Positions 49,272-59,415 of a stretch of DNA of 64,000 nt are shown here, piece after piece. The notes beneath the pieces were generated by a model. That model searched no databases. It saw only the letters and a list, made by a program, of their open reading frames with translations, and was not told where the DNA came from. Both the position numbers and the translations under genes were made by a program. The DNA is from an uncultured Caulobacterales bacterium (lineage in GTDB: Bacteria; Pseudomonadota; Alphaproteobacteria; Caulobacterales; Caulobacteraceae), in assembly GCA_903837135.1 (NCBI GenBank), contig CAILTK010000101.1:1-64000 (forward strand), in the 5' to 3' direction. The first letter of the stretch is position 1. Each line of letters starts with the position of its first letter.

Positions 49272-51746
49272 TCAGAGGCCGCCGAGCGCGATCTGGCTCC
49301 GCTCGTAACGGTCGATGATGTCGAGGTAGAGTTCGCTGCGCACCCGATAGGCGTCGCGCGGGCTCGCCACGTGGGCGAAGGCCTTGAGGTTCACCGAACC
49401 CGCCGCGCCCGTCGAATCGACGAAGGCCGACGGCGCCGGATCGCCGAGGATCTCGGTATTCGCCTTGGTCGCCTCGAGGATCAGCTCCCGCGCCTTGGCC
49501 GCGTCGCCGGCCTTGGCGATGGTCAGCTTCAGCTCGATGCGGCCGCGAGGATCGCCGAGGGTCTTGTTCTTGACGTTCTGGGTGATGAAGCTCGAGTTGG
49601 GGACCAGCACCGTCGACCGGTCGAACATCTGGATTTCGGTCGCGCGCACCCGGATCCGGCGCACGTCGCCCTCGACCCCGCTGCCAAGATCGACCCAGTC
49701 GCCGACCTTCACCGGCCGCTCGATCAGAAGGATAATGCCGGAGACGAAGTTCTGCACGATCTGCTGCAGACCAAAGCCGATGCCGACCGAGAGCGCGCTG
49801 GCGATCAGGGCGATCTGCTGGAAGCCGAGCCCCATGGCCGAAAAGGCGCAGATCAGCGTCACCCCGACGCCGAGGTAGCCCACCCCGGTGCTGACCGAGT
49901 TGCGAAGGCCCGAGTCCCAGCCGGTGACCGGCAGGTATCGCCGGACGACCCAGCCCCGGGTGAGGTGCACCAGCCCCATGCCGAAGGCGAAGACGCCGAT
50001 CCCCTGGGCTATGGCGAAGGGCGAGATCTTCGCCTTGCCGATCTGCAGGGTGCTGCCGAACTGACCGATGTGGCTGAGCAGTTGCTCGCCGCTCTGTCCG
50101 AACGGCGTGACCGCCAGGGTCAGCGCGGCGATCAGCACCAGGATCTGCAGAATGGCCGAGGCGAGCAGACCGGCCTGCAGCACGGTGCTGGCCTGAAGTC
50201 CGAACAGCGTCGCCAGCGACCGGGTGGTGCGGCCCCCGGCCTGGAAGATCGCGCCGAGGCCCTCGTCGATGAACCGCAGCAGCAGAAAGGTGGCGGCGCC
50301 GATCACGCTCAGCCAGAAGATCTGGCCAGAGATCAGCGACGCCAGCGTGGTGTAGCCTGACAGCACGGCGGCCACGATCACCACGATGGCCAGGGTGAGG
50401 CCAAGGGAGATCAGGGTCCACAGGGACGAGCGCGCGGCCTCCGAGGCCGGCTCGGTTCGCGCCCGACGGCCCCGCCCGAAGGTGACCAGGATCAGGGCGG
50501 CGACGGCGGCGTAGGCGAGCGAAAGAATGCAGTTGCTGGCGATCGTCGCCGCGACGCTGGCGCCGACCGTGTAATTGACCTGGCCCAGCACGAAACCCGC
50601 GCTCGTCACCACCGCCACCGCCCACAAGGCCACCCGGGTCCGGATCACGTGGGCGTCCCTCGCCGGCTGGCGTCCGGCCTTGGAGGGGGCGCCGCTCGCT
50701 TCGACCGAGCGCTCGGCGCTGGACCGCGGGTCCGGATCCAGCAGGGTGGAGAAGGCCCGGCCCAGGGCCAGGATGGCGGCGCTCCAGGTGATGGCGCCGA
50801 CGACGGCGGCGGCCAGGGTGTCGGCCGTGGGCGACAAGAGACCGCCCCAGCCGAGGCCCTCCCGGACCATGTCCGCCGCCAGCGCCGGGGCGCCGGTCTC
50901 GATCACCGCGATCCAGACGGCCACCGCCGCGCGGGTGAAGCCGCCCAGGGCGACCGCCCGTCCGCCGAGGGTCCGGCCGACGCGCAGGAGCCGGCGACGG
51001 ACCGGAAACACGATGACGCCGGCCAGCAGGAGACCCACGAGGGCGCCGGCGAGGCCGCGCGGCTCCGGCGCCGAGACCGCCGCCGTCCAGCTTCTCCAGA
51101 CCATGGCCTCCAGCCGGGCCAGATCGGCCGAGGACGCGTCCACCAGGGCGGTCCAGAACGCCGGGGTGACGGGCGAGGGAGAGCGTTCGAACACCCGGGC
51201 GGTGAAGCCCTCGCGCCGCCGTTGCGCCGCCCGGCTGAAGGTGTCGCCCGCCGCGGACGCCAGCGCCTGCATCCGGCCAAGCCGGCCCTGCAACGCCGCC
51301 TTCTGCGCCAGGAGCGCCGTCTGCGCCTGCCTTTCCGCCGCGGTCTGCCGCCGTCCATGGGCCGGCCTGACCCTGCCCAGTTGCCGCTCCACGCCGCGCA
51401 GCTGAACCGTCAGGTCGGCCACCGCGGAATCGGCCGCAACCTCGATTCCGCTCGCCTGAGCGCCGATGGCGGCGAGCCGGGCGTCGTCGGTGGTGGTGGG
51501 AATTTCGTTGTCGAGCTGGCCCAGCGTGAGCCCGGCTCCGACGAGCGGATCGCGCGCCGGCGCAGCGGGCACGGCCGCCGCAGCCGGAGGACTCGGCGGG
51601 GGCGTCGTCGCTGTCGCAGCGCCGGGCGCAGGCAAGGTGGTCGCGCCCCCGGCCGGTGTCGCTTGAGGATGCGGGGCCGGCGACGGCGCTGCGTCGGCGG
51701 ACATCGCGGCGGTGAGGAGGACAAGGATAAGGCCTAAGGTCTTCAA
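49272..51746 (-). CDS. DUF3772/MscS-type mechanosensitive channel
   Basis: An 824-residue inner-membrane protein. It has a signal peptide (MKTLGLILVLLTAAMSADA), a proline/alanine-rich linker (~30-65), a long periplasmic helical region, 11 or so membrane segments, and a C-terminal MscS core: ALSVGIGFGLQQIVQNFVSGIILLIERPVKVGDWV. This is followed by the beta domain (VRRIRVRATEIQMFDRSTVLVPNSSFI). Family members release solutes upon hypo-osmotic shock. It is convergent to the DsrE gene. Confidence 0.92.
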   Translation of the reverse strand: MKTLGLILVLLTAAMSADAAPSPAPHPQATPAGGATTLPAPGAATATTPPPSPPAAAAVPAAPARDPLVGAGLTLGQLDNEIPTTTDDARLAAIGAQASGIEVAADSAVADLTVQLRGVERQLGRVRPAHGRRQTAAERQAQTALLAQKAALQGRLGRMQALASAAGDTFSRAAQRRREGFTARVFERSPSPVTPAFWTALVDASSADLARLEAMVWRSWTAAVSAPEPRGLAGALVGLLLAGVIVFPVRRRLLRVGRTLGGRAVALGGFTRAAVAVWIAVIETGAPALAADMVREGLGWGGLLSPTADTLAAAVVGAITWSAAILALGRAFSTLLDPDPRSSAERSVEASGAPSKAGRQPARDAHVIRTRVALWAVAVVTSAGFVLGQVNYTVGASVAATIASNCILSLAYAAVAALILVTFGRGRRARTEPASEAARSSLWTLISLGLTLAIVVIVAAVLSGYTTLASLISGQIFWLSVIGAATFLLLRFIDEGLGAIFQAGGRTTRSLATLFGLQASTVLQAGLLASAILQILVLIAALTLAVTPFGQSGEQLLSHIGQFGSTLQIGKAKISPFAIAQGIGVFAFGMGLVHLTRGWVVRRYLPVTGWDSGLRNSVSTGVGYLGVGVTLICAFSAMGLGFQQIALIASALSVGIGFGLQQIVQNFVSGIILLIERPVKVGDWVDLGSGVEGDVRRIRVRATEIQMFDRSTVLVPNSSFITQNVKNKTLGDPRGRIELKLTIAKAGDAAKARELILEATKANTEILGDPAPSAFVDSTGAAGSVNLKAFAHVASPRDAYRVRSELYLDIIDRYERSQIALGGL

Positions 51747-51922
51747 AACGGATAGCCGCTCGCCACAACACCCTCCCCAGCGAGCTTGAAATCTTCAGCC
51801 GCCGCTGCGTTCCCGCCGAGGGACTTCGGCTGACCGCCGTGCAAGGTCAAGCCAATGGTCACACACGAGCCTGGAACAGTCGCCTTCGGTCGGCGTTGGC
51901 AAGGCGCTTCAGGGTGGACAAG

Positions 51923-54190
51923 ATGGCGGCGACACAACGGATCGATGTCGGTGCGGCCCAGGCGCGCTCGCGGGCCAGCGCCAAGCCGACGAACGCCTTT
52001 TCGACCGGCACGCTGGTCCTGCGCGAAGAGATCGCCTCCGGCCGCATGCGCCGCCTCGGCGGCTTTGAGCTCGACGGCCTGCGGATCGAGCTGCGCCAGG
52101 GCGGAGACAGCCTCTGGGTCTTCATCCGCCGCAAGCATGGCCCCGGCGGCGTCGCCCTGCGCGCCGGGTATGCGCAAGGCGGCCTGACGGCAGTGCGGCT
52201 CGAGGACCAGGGGCCAAGCCGCCGGGTCTTCAGCTTCGACGCCGCCATCGGCCGTTTCGAGGTCGAAATCACCGGCCACGCGCAGGAACGCCCGGTTGTG
52301 CGCGCCATTGTCCGCTTGACGCCCTCCCGCCAGACCCTGATCTCCCACCTGCCGCGAGACCTTTACCCGCTGGGGCCGAATGACGACCCGACGACGGCGA
52401 CGGGCCATGTGGAGGCGGCGCAGCGCGGCCTGAACGTCGGCGTGGTCTACGCCCGCTTCGAGAGGCCCGATTTCGGCGATCTGCTCTATGTGCAGAATCT
52501 CACGGCGCTGAACCCCTATTTCATCGCCACTGAGACCAAGCCCGACGGGGCGGTGGGGGGCGAGTGGCCGGAGCTCGGCTACCTTCCGCCCACGCCGCCG
52601 CAGGCGACCACCGCGCCGATCAACCCGCTCCGCGCGGCGGAGACGGTGGTCCTGTCGGACGCCGTTCTGGTGATCGGCGAAGACGGCTCCAACGACGAGC
52701 ACGCCAGCGCGCTGAAGTTCCTGCAGATGCTGGCTGCCGCCTACCCCCACATCGGCAGGCCCGAGCCCGAACTGCGCGACTGGATCGGCCGCTCCGAACG
52801 GACCCTCCGCGACCTCGATCGCTCGCCGGACGCCACCCTCGAATATTACGGCGCCCGGTACGTGCGGCCGTACACGGCGGCCGAATATCCGGACTCCATG
52901 GTGCAGCTCTCGGTGCTGGCGGCGCTGAAGGACTGGGAAGCCTGGACCGGGGAAGCCCTGCCGCTGACCCGGGCGCTCAGGCGCGGGGTGAGCCGCTTTC
53001 ACGACAAACAGCTTCGCACGCTCCGCCGCTATCTGCCCAACGTCGGCGACGACAAGAACGCGAACGCGGTCGACAGCTGGTATCTCTACCATCCTCTGCT
53101 GAACCTCGGCCGTCTGGCGCAGGAGGACGCGGACGCCAAGGCCCTGTTCACCGACTGCATAGGCTACGCCGTGAAAGCGGCGCGGCACTTCGCCTACGCC
53201 TGGCCGATCCAGTTCGACGTCACCGATTTCAAGGTGCTCGTCGCCGCGCGCAACGCGGACGGCCTCGGCCAGACCGATGTCGGCGGAATCTACGCCTATG
53301 TGATGATGCAGGCGTTCGAACTCACCGGCGACAGCCTCTATGTCGACGAGGCCAAGGCGGCGATGGCGGCCGCGCGCGGCATGCGCTTCGAGCTTGAATA
53401 CCAGGCCAACCTGACCGCCTGGGGCGCGGCGGCTTGCCTGCGCCTCTACCGGGTCACCAACGACCGCACCTATCTCGACCAGAGCTATGTCTATCTGGCG
53501 AGCCTGCTGCACAATTCCATGATGTGGGAATCGGAGATCGCCGGCGCGGCGCATTACCAGAACTTCCTCGGCGCCACCTGCCTGCACGACGCTCCCTACA
53601 TGGCGCTCTACGAGTGCTACGACTGTTTCTGCGCGCTGGAGCAGTACCTGAAGGAGGCCGGCGCCGACCTCGACGACCGGGTGCGTCTGCTGGTCTCGGA
53701 GTTCTGCCGCTACACCTTGAGCCGCGCCTGGTTCTACTATCCCGACGCGCTGCCCAAGGACCTCCTGGCTACCGAGGTCCGCAACGGCCACATCGACCGC
53801 GCCCTGTCGTTCCCGGTCGAGGATCTCTACGGCGACGGCCAGCCCGCCGGTCAGGTCGGACAGGAGATCTACGGCTGCGGCGCGGCCCCGAGCCTGGCCG
53901 TGCGGGCCTTCCACCGCCTGCCGGACGCGCCCTTCATCACCTTCTGCGACCAGTTCGTCGCCGACCGGCAGATGCTCGGGGCCGCCTCGGCCGTGTTCAG
54001 TCTCAGCGGATCGAGCGTCGGCCAGGCGAAGCTGGTGTTCCTGCGCGGCAAACACAGGCGCGGCCTGCCCAGGCTCAGCGTGTCGACCGCCGACGGCGAG
54101 ATCGCCGCCGCGCGCGAAACCCCGGATCAGGTCGAATTCATCGTCCCCGCCGGGGCGCGGCTGGTGGTGAAGTGGGGCGACGAAGCCTAA
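51923..54190 (+). CDS. Large protein with probable six-hairpin (alpha/alpha) domain
   Basis: A 755-residue protein from ATG 51923 without signal peptide. Residues ~1-200 are beta-rich. Roughly 280-690 are helical with aromatic, acidic motifs reminiscent of six-hairpin glycosidase toroids: DSWYLYHPLLNLGRLAQEDA, WPIQFDVTDFKVLVAARNAD, WGAAACLRLYRVTNDRTYL, then YMALYECYDCFCALEQYL. A short beta domain ends the protein. I cannot name the family. It has no partner gene and meets moeA convergently with a 4-base overlap. Sugar-related activity is a guess from fold. Confidence 0.65.
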   Translation: MAATQRIDVGAAQARSRASAKPTNAFSTGTLVLREEIASGRMRRLGGFELDGLRIELRQGGDSLWVFIRRKHGPGGVALRAGYAQGGLTAVRLEDQGPSRRVFSFDAAIGRFEVEITGHAQERPVVRAIVRLTPSRQTLISHLPRDLYPLGPNDDPTTATGHVEAAQRGLNVGVVYARFERPDFGDLLYVQNLTALNPYFIATETKPDGAVGGEWPELGYLPPTPPQATTAPINPLRAAETVVLSDAVLVIGEDGSNDEHASALKFLQMLAAAYPHIGRPEPELRDWIGRSERTLRDLDRSPDATLEYYGARYVRPYTAAEYPDSMVQLSVLAALKDWEAWTGEALPLTRALRRGVSRFHDKQLRTLRRYLPNVGDDKNANAVDSWYLYHPLLNLGRLAQEDADAKALFTDCIGYAVKAARHFAYAWPIQFDVTDFKVLVAARNADGLGQTDVGGIYAYVMMQAFELTGDSLYVDEAKAAMAAARGMRFELEYQANLTAWGAAACLRLYRVTNDRTYLDQSYVYLASLLHNSMMWESEIAGAAHYQNFLGATCLHDAPYMALYECYDCFCALEQYLKEAGADLDDRVRLLVSEFCRYTLSRAWFYYPDALPKDLLATEVRNGHIDRALSFPVEDLYGDGQPAGQVGQEIYGCGAAPSLAVRAFHRLPDAPFITFCDQFVADRQMLGAASAVFSLSGSSVGQAKLVFLRGKHRRGLPRLSVSTADGEIAAARETPDQVEFIVPAGARLVVKWGDEA

Positions 54191-55416
54191 AGCCGCTCCA
54201 GCCGGAGCACGTCGACGAGATCGCCCGCCGCGGCGGGGGGCGCGCCGATAGGGCGCCGAATCAGGCCGTCGGCGCGAGCGAACACCGAGACCAGGGAGGA
54301 CTCCTGATCCGGGAAGGCCTCGGCGGTGAGCACACCGTCGGGCGAGACCGTCAGGGCCCCGCGCATCCAGTGTTCCCGCGGACCGCCCTTGGGCAGGGCT
54401 CCGGCGAGGCGCGCGGTGGTCATCCGCGGAGCGGGGTCGGCGCCAAGGTCGGCCATGATCAGCGGCCGGAGGAACAGTTCGGCGCACACCAGGGCCGAGG
54501 CCGGGTTGCCGGGCAGGCCGAGGACGCGCCGCCCGTCCTCCAAGGTTCCGAACCAGACCGGTTTGCCAGGGCGCATGCGCACGGTGTCGACCAGAAGGTT
54601 GAGGCCGAGGCGCCGCAGCGCCGGCTTGACCAGGTCGTGGTCGCCGACCGAGGCGCCGCCGACGGTGACGATCAGGTCCGCCTGCGCCGCGGCGATCGCG
54701 GCCAGGATGGCCTGTTCGGTATCGCCCGCCGGCGGCAGGCTCTGCGCCGCGCCGCCCCACCCCTGGACCAGGGCCGAGAGGGCCGGCCCGGCGCTGTCGA
54801 AGATCTGGTCTGGCCGGAGGGCGAGGCCGGCCGGCACGATCTCCTCGCCGGTGGACAGGACGGCGACGCGGGGACGAACGGCCACGGCGGCCTCGGCCCG
54901 GCCTGCGGCGGCGGCGAGCGCCAGCCGCCAGGCGTCGAGCCGGACGCCGGCCGGCAGAAGCGGATCGCCGGCAGCGAAATCGCCGCCACGGCGCCGCACA
55001 TAGACCGGCGCGTCCGGGGTGAAGGCCAGGCGGACGCCGCCCTCCAGCCGTTCGGAGGCTTCCTGCACCACGACCCGGCAGCCGGCCGGAACCTCGGCGC
55101 CGGTGAAGATGCGGACGGCCTGCCCCGGCCCCACCACGCCGGTGAAGGCGCGGCCGGCGGCGCTCTCGCCGGCCACGGCGAAGACACCCGGGTCTCCGTC
55201 GGCCCGGATCGCCCAGCCGTCCATGGCCGAGGCGTCGAAGGGCGGTTGGTCACGCACGGCGGTGATCGGCTCGGCCAGAACGCGCCCCATCGCGCCGCGA
55301 TCCAGCGGGATCGTCTCTGTACGGATGATAGATCCGACGTCCAGCATGCGCGTTCGCGCGTCTTCGACCGACAGTTCGCCGATGGTCGGCGCCCCAGCGG
55401 GGCTCAGCGCCCTCAT
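54187..55416 (-). CDS. moeA: Molybdopterin molybdotransferase
   Basis: Inserts molybdenum into adenylylated molybdopterin, 409 residues. Family markers are [16 protein letters not shown] near residue 60, [12 protein letters not shown], the MoCF core [34 protein letters not shown] and [13 protein letters not shown]. It starts with an overlap onto the moaC stop (last 4 bases), as the final gene of the minus-strand operon. Confidence 0.97.
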   Translation of the reverse strand: MRALSPAGAPTIGELSVEDARTRMLDVGSIIRTETIPLDRGAMGRVLAEPITAVRDQPPFDASAMDGWAIRADGDPGVFAVAGESAAGRAFTGVVGPGQAVRIFTGAEVPAGCRVVVQEASERLEGGVRLAFTPDAPVYVRRRGGDFAAGDPLLPAGVRLDAWRLALAAAAGRAEAAVAVRPRVAVLSTGEEIVPAGLALRPDQIFDSAGPALSALVQGWGGAAQSLPPAGDTEQAILAAIAAAQADLIVTVGGASVGDHDLVKPALRRLGLNLLVDTVRMRPGKPVWFGTLEDGRRVLGLPGNPASALVCAELFLRPLIMADLGADPAPRMTTARLAGALPKGGPREHWMRGALTVSPDGVLTAEAFPDQESSLVSVFARADGLIRRPIGAPPAAAGDLVDVLRLERL

Positions 55417-55880
55417 GCGGTCCAGTCGCCGGACCGTCCGCCCGACTTCTCCAGCACGCGCACCCCCTCGATCACCATGGTCTTGTCGGCCGCCTTCAGC
55501 ATGTCGAACAGGGTGAGGCAGGCGATGGAGACCGCCGTCAGCGCCTCCATCTCCACCCCGGTCTGAGCCGTGGTCTTCAAACGGGCCACCACCCGCAGTC
55601 CGTGCTCGGCGGACTCGACCGCGACCTTGACCGAGGACAGCGGCAGGGGATGGCAGAGCGGGATCAGCTCTGCGGTGCGCTTGGCCGCCATGACGCCGGC
55701 GAGCTCGGCGGTGACGATCACCTCACCCTTCTTCGCCTGGCCGGACAGGGCCAGAGCGCGGGTCTCGGGCGCCATGCGTACGAACCCTTCGGCCACGGCC
55801 TCGCGGGCGGTGATCGCCTTGTCGGACACGTCGACCATGCGCGCCCGGCCTTCGGCGTCGAGGTGAGTGAGCGCGCTCAT
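55413..55880 (-). CDS. moaC: Cyclic pyranopterin monophosphate synthase
   Basis: Forms cyclic pyranopterin monophosphate from the MoaA product. 155 residues from ATG 55880: [22 protein letters not shown], the catalytic [15 protein letters not shown] and [23 protein letters not shown]. The start overlaps the moaB stop by one base (TGATG). Longer upstream reading of the frame is antisense to moaB and was rejected. Confidence 0.97.
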   Translation of the reverse strand: MSALTHLDAEGRARMVDVSDKAITAREAVAEGFVRMAPETRALALSGQAKKGEVIVTAELAGVMAAKRTAELIPLCHPLPLSSVKVAVESAEHGLRVVARLKTTAQTGVEMEALTAVSIACLTLFDMLKAADKTMVIEGVRVLEKSGGRSGDWTA

Positions 55881-56440
55881 CAGCTCTCCAGAAGCCGCGG
55901 CATGATCTCGACGAGGTTGCAGGGCCGGTGGCGGCTGTCGAGCTGGGGCGCGATCACGCCCCAGCCGTCCTTCACCGCGCCGTTCGACCCCGGCAGGCAG
56001 AACACGAACACTCCGGCGATCAGCCCCGCGGTGGCGCGCGACTGCAGGGTCGACAGGCCGACCGACTGGTAACTGACCTGGTGGAAGATCACCGAGAACC
56101 CGTCGATGCGCTTGTCGAACAGGGGTTCGAGCGCCTCGGGCGTCACGTCGCGGCCGGTGAGGCCGGTGCCGCCGGTGGTGATGATCACGTCGCAGTGGCC
56201 GCCGCCGACCCAGCCGCGCACGCAACTGCGGATGGCGTCGACATCGTCGGGCACGATGGTCCGGTGCTCCAAGGTGTGACCCGCGGCCTCGATACGTTCG
56301 GCCAGCGCGCGGCCGGAGGTGTCGGTCTCCTCGTCGCGGGTGTCCGAGATCGACAGCACGGCGATGCGCACCGGATGGAAAGCCAGGCTCTCGTCGATAC
56401 GGCTGGCCGATTTCGGAATGGGGGGAACAGGGGCGTTCAT
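55880..56440 (-). CDS. moaB: Molybdopterin adenylyltransferase-type protein MoaB
   Basis: MogA/MoaB-fold protein, 186 residues. Motifs [37 protein letters not shown] and [17 protein letters not shown] match MoaB. It adenylylates molybdopterin or is a structural paralogue. Its start overlaps the moaE stop by four bases. Confidence 0.96.
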   Translation of the reverse strand: MNAPVPPIPKSASRIDESLAFHPVRIAVLSISDTRDEETDTSGRALAERIEAAGHTLEHRTIVPDDVDAIRSCVRGWVGGGHCDVIITTGGTGLTGRDVTPEALEPLFDKRIDGFSVIFHQVSYQSVGLSTLQSRATAGLIAGVFVFCLPGSNGAVKDGWGVIAPQLDSRHRPCNLVEIMPRLLES

Positions 56441-56889
56441 CGGGTCTCCATCGTCTCCCAGCGGGCGAGGTCGGCCTGGTCGCCGGGCGTCGGTTCAACC
56501 CAGCGCGCGCCCGCCGCCTCGTGGGACTTCTTCCAGAATGGGGCGCGGGACTTCAGATAGTCCATCAGATAGTCGGCGCCCTCGAAGGCGGCTCGGCGAT
56601 GGCGCGCGGCGGCGGCCACGAAAACCACCGGCTCGCCCGGCGCGATGCGGCCGACGCGATGCACGGCCAGACAGTCGTCGAGCCCGAAGCGTTCGACGGC
56701 GTCCCGGATGATCTGTTCGATCGCCGGTTCGGTGAACCCCGGATAGGCTTCGAGCTCGAGCGCCTCCACTCCGCCGTCGCCGCGCACCAGTCCGGTGAAA
56801 CTGACCACGGCGCCGGTCTCGCGCCGGCCCTCGAGAAAGCCGGTGAGCAGGGCGCCGGGATCGATTGGCGGGTCGGACAGGCGGATCAT
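56437..56889 (-). CDS. moaE: Molybdopterin synthase catalytic subunit
   Basis: Converts cyclic pyranopterin to molybdopterin with MoaD. 150 residues from ATG 56889, preceded by a run of six G at a good distance; GTG 56895, which overlaps the moaD stop (GTGA), is an alternative. Motifs: [37 protein letters not shown] (HRxG) and the lysine loop [13 protein letters not shown]. Confidence 0.96.
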   Translation of the reverse strand: MIRLSDPPIDPGALLTGFLEGRRETGAVVSFTGLVRGDGGVEALELEAYPGFTEPAIEQIIRDAVERFGLDDCLAVHRVGRIAPGEPVVFVAAAARHRRAAFEGADYLMDYLKSRAPFWKKSHEAAGARWVEPTPGDQADLARWETMETR

Positions 56890-56891
56890 GC

Positions 56892-57146
56892 TCACCCCCC
56901 GCTCATCGGCGGCAGGAAGGCGACCTCGCAGCCGGGGCGCAGGGCCGGATCGCCCGGGGCGATGGCCTTATCCACCGCCGCCTTCACGCCCGGACCGTCG
57001 AGCGCCGCGCCGAGGGCCTGGTCGAGATCGGCAAGCAGACGCCTGAGGGCCGACAGGGTCGCGGGCGCGGGATCGATCGTGCGCTCGCGCCAGCCGGCGA
57101 CGTCGCGCAGCGGCCCGAACAGCAGCACCCTGACGCCCGTCGCCAT
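56892..57146 (-). CDS. moaD: Molybdopterin synthase sulfur carrier subunit
   Basis: Ubiquitin-like 84-residue sulfur carrier from ATG 57146: [19 protein letters not shown] and the C-terminal CEVAFLPPMSGG, whose di-glycine end is thiocarboxylated. Start overlaps the moaA stop by one base (TGATG). Upstream open frame is antisense to moaA. Confidence 0.96.
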   Translation of the reverse strand: MATGVRVLLFGPLRDVAGWRERTIDPAPATLSALRRLLADLDQALGAALDGPGVKAAVDKAIAPGDPALRPGCEVAFLPPMSGG

Positions 57147-58192
57147 CAGCCGCCCGTGGTCGACATGTGGCGGCGCACCGCGGGGCCCTCGCCCACGCCG
57201 ATCCTGAAATCGTGCGCCAGCGGTTTGGCGGCGATGGCGGCGCGGATCGCCTCGCGCACGGGTGCGTCGTCCGCGGAGGCGCGCAGCAGGCTGCGCAGAT
57301 CGGTGGCGTCGTCGCGGCCGAGGCAGGTGTGCAGGGTGCCGGTGCACGTCAGCCGCACCCGGTTGCAGGTGTCGCAGAAGGTGTGGCTGAGCGGGGTGAT
57401 GAAGCCGATCCGCCCCCCCGTCTCCTCCACCCGCGAATAACGCGCCGGCCCCAGCGTGGTGTCGGAAAGCCAGGTCAGGGTCCAGGCGGCGGCCAGATCC
57501 TGGCGCACGTCGCGCAGGGACAGGAACTGGTCCGTGCGATCCTCGTCGATCTCGCCCATCGGCATGGTCTCGATCAGCACGAGGTCGAAGCCGCGCGCGT
57601 GAGCGAACGTCATCAGTTCGGGGATCTCGGCGCGATTGTCGCGCGCCAGAGCGACGGTGTTGATCTTGACCTTGAGACCGGCCGCCGCCGCCGCGTCGAG
57701 GCCGGCCATGACCTGGGCGATGTCGCCGCCGCGGGTCAGCCGGCGGAAGGTGCTCGGATCGAGGGTGTCGAGGGAGACGTTGACCCGGCGAACGCCGAGC
57801 CGGGCGAGATCGGCGGCGTGCTCCGCCAGCCGCGTCCCGTTGGTGGTCAGGGTCAGCTCGTCCAGCGCGCCTGTCTCAAGATGGCGCGAGAGTCGCTCGA
57901 CCAGTTCCATGAAACCCTTGCGCACCAGGGGCTCGCCGCCGGTGAGGCGCAGCTTGCGCGTGCCGAGGCCGATGAAGACGCCGCACAACCGGTCGAGCTC
58001 GTCGACCGTCAGCACCTCGGCCTTGGGCAGGAAGCGCATGTGCTCGGACATGCAGTAGACGCAGCGAAGATCGCAGCGGTCGGTGACCGACACGCGCAGA
58101 TAGCCGATCCGCCGGCCGAAGCCGTCGGTCAGCCTGCCGAAGGGCGGGGCTTCGGGCCTGTCGTGCGGCCAGGAGACGTCGTATGGGCTCAT
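57146..58192 (-). CDS. moaA: GTP 3',8-cyclase
   Basis: Radical-SAM enzyme that starts molybdenum cofactor synthesis from GTP, 348 residues. The N-terminal cluster motif is [16 protein letters not shown] (CxxxCxxC), the SAM region [13 protein letters not shown], and the C-terminal cluster [21 protein letters not shown]. The tail ends in STTGG, with the conserved double glycine. First gene of the moaA-moaD-moaE-moaB-moaC-moeA operon. Confidence 0.98.
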   Translation of the reverse strand: MSPYDVSWPHDRPEAPPFGRLTDGFGRRIGYLRVSVTDRCDLRCVYCMSEHMRFLPKAEVLTVDELDRLCGVFIGLGTRKLRLTGGEPLVRKGFMELVERLSRHLETGALDELTLTTNGTRLAEHAADLARLGVRRVNVSLDTLDPSTFRRLTRGGDIAQVMAGLDAAAAAGLKVKINTVALARDNRAEIPELMTFAHARGFDLVLIETMPMGEIDEDRTDQFLSLRDVRQDLAAAWTLTWLSDTTLGPARYSRVEETGGRIGFITPLSHTFCDTCNRVRLTCTGTLHTCLGRDDATDLRSLLRASADDAPVREAIRAAIAAKPLAHDFRIGVGEGPAVRRHMSTTGG

Positions 58193-58219
58193 GCGATCCG
58201 GTGCGGGAACGACACTTAC

Positions 58220-58873
58220 ATGGAAACGATCGCAGGACTACGCGAGGGGTCGCCGCAAGGTCACGCCTCCGCGGGAGGATTCTGGGCCCTCGTGCTGGCT
58301 GCGGGGGCCGGATCGCGGTTTGGCGGCGACAAGCTGCGGGCGACCTTCGGCGCGCGCTCATTGATCGACGCCAGTGTGGCGATCGCCAGGACGGCGCCCG
58401 TGGAGGGGGTCGTGGTGCTGACCCGCCCGGGCGATCGGCTGGTCTCCGAACCGGAGGTCAGGGTGCTCGCGGTCGCCGACTGGGCCGAAGGGATGGGCGC
58501 TACCCTGAGGGCCGGGATCGCGGCCCTGCCGGCGGAGGCGACGGGCGCCTACGTCTTCCTTGGCGACATGCCGCGCGTACCGACCGCGGTCCTGCGGCCC
58601 CTGGCCGACGCGGTGACCGGCGGCGCGCCGGCCGCGGCGCCGACCTTCGGCGGTCGGACCGGTCATCCGGTGCTCTTCGCCGCCGCCCTGTTCCCCGACC
58701 TGCTGGCGCTCACCGGCGACCGCGGCGCCCGCCGCCTGCTCGACCGCCTCGGCGAGCGGCTTGCGCTGGTCCCGGCCCCGGACGATGGCGTCCTGTTCGA
58801 CGTGGACACGCCCGACCAGCTGCGGAGCGCCTTGACGCAAGCCTCTGGCGCTCCACCTCGGAACGCGAGATAG
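58220..58873 (+). CDS. MobA/MocA-like nucleotidyltransferase
   Basis: NTP transferase, 217 residues from ATG 58220. The nucleotide loop is [16 protein letters not shown], followed by [12 protein letters not shown] and the metal motif FDVDTPDQL. By family it may attach CMP (MocA) or GMP (MobA) to the cofactor; the divergent location, 27 bases from moaA, supports a role in molybdenum cofactor finishing. A pyrophosphorylase for another sugar cannot be excluded. Confidence 0.85.
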   Translation: METIAGLREGSPQGHASAGGFWALVLAAGAGSRFGGDKLRATFGARSLIDASVAIARTAPVEGVVVLTRPGDRLVSEPEVRVLAVADWAEGMGATLRAGIAALPAEATGAYVFLGDMPRVPTAVLRPLADAVTGGAPAAAPTFGGRTGHPVLFAAALFPDLLALTGDRGARRLLDRLGERLALVPAPDDGVLFDVDTPDQLRSALTQASGAPPRNAR

Positions 58874-58901
58874 ACGACGCCGTCAGTTTTCAAGGACGAT
58901 C

Positions 58902-59393
58902 ATGAAGGTTCTCGCCGCCGCCGCCCTCGTACTCGCCGCGCCCGCCCTGGCCGCCGCCGCGCCCAAAGCGCCGGCGCCTGCCGCCGCGGCGGTCGCGCCC
59001 GTCACGGATCCGGCCGCCTTCCTGGCTCAGAACGCCAAGGCGCCGGGAGTGACCAGCCTGCCCTCGGGCCTGCAGTTCAAGGTGGTGAAGGCCGGCGACC
59101 CCAAGGGTCCCTCGCCCAAGCCCGGCGACGCCATCAAGGTGCACTACGAGGGCAAGCTTCTCGACGGGACGGTGTTCGATTCGTCGTTTCAGCGCGGCAA
59201 GCCCGCGCTGATGCCGCTGGGCGGTCTGGTTCCGGGCTGGATGGAGGCCCTGCCGATGATGCACCCCGGCGACGAATGGGTGCTCTATCTGCCGCCCGAC
59301 CTCGGTTATGGCCCCGAGGGGCAGGGGCCGATCCCGCCGAACAGCGTGCTGATCTTCCGTATTCAGCTCCTGGGCATGCTGTCGGCCGACTGA
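58902..59393 (+). CDS. Exported FKBP-type peptidyl-prolyl isomerase
   Basis: A 163-residue periplasmic isomerase with signal peptide (MKVLAAAALVLAAPALAAAA). FKBP core: LPSGLQFKVVKAGDPKGPSP, DAIKVHYEGKLLDGTVFDSS, PGWMEALPMMHPGDEWVLYLPP and IPPNSVLIFRIQLL. It helps folding of exported proteins. It lies directly upstream of ccmC (22 bases), so it may assist cytochrome maturation. Confidence 0.95.
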   Translation: MKVLAAAALVLAAPALAAAAPKAPAPAAAAVAPVTDPAAFLAQNAKAPGVTSLPSGLQFKVVKAGDPKGPSPKPGDAIKVHYEGKLLDGTVFDSSFQRGKPALMPLGGLVPGWMEALPMMHPGDEWVLYLPPDLGYGPEGQGPIPPNSVLIFRIQLLGMLSAD

Positions 59394-59415
59394 CCGTGAT
59401 AGCCTTCGCTTCAAG

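Noticed and set aside
51743-54760. A 1005-codon open frame on the minus strand
   Set aside because: It lies opposite the six-hairpin-like protein and moeA, both with clear family or codon character; the antisense product lacks protein-like features.
58193-58219. Molybdenum cofactor riboswitch before moaA
   Set aside because: Only 27 bases separate moaA from the divergent nucleotidyltransferase gene, too little for a Moco riboswitch.
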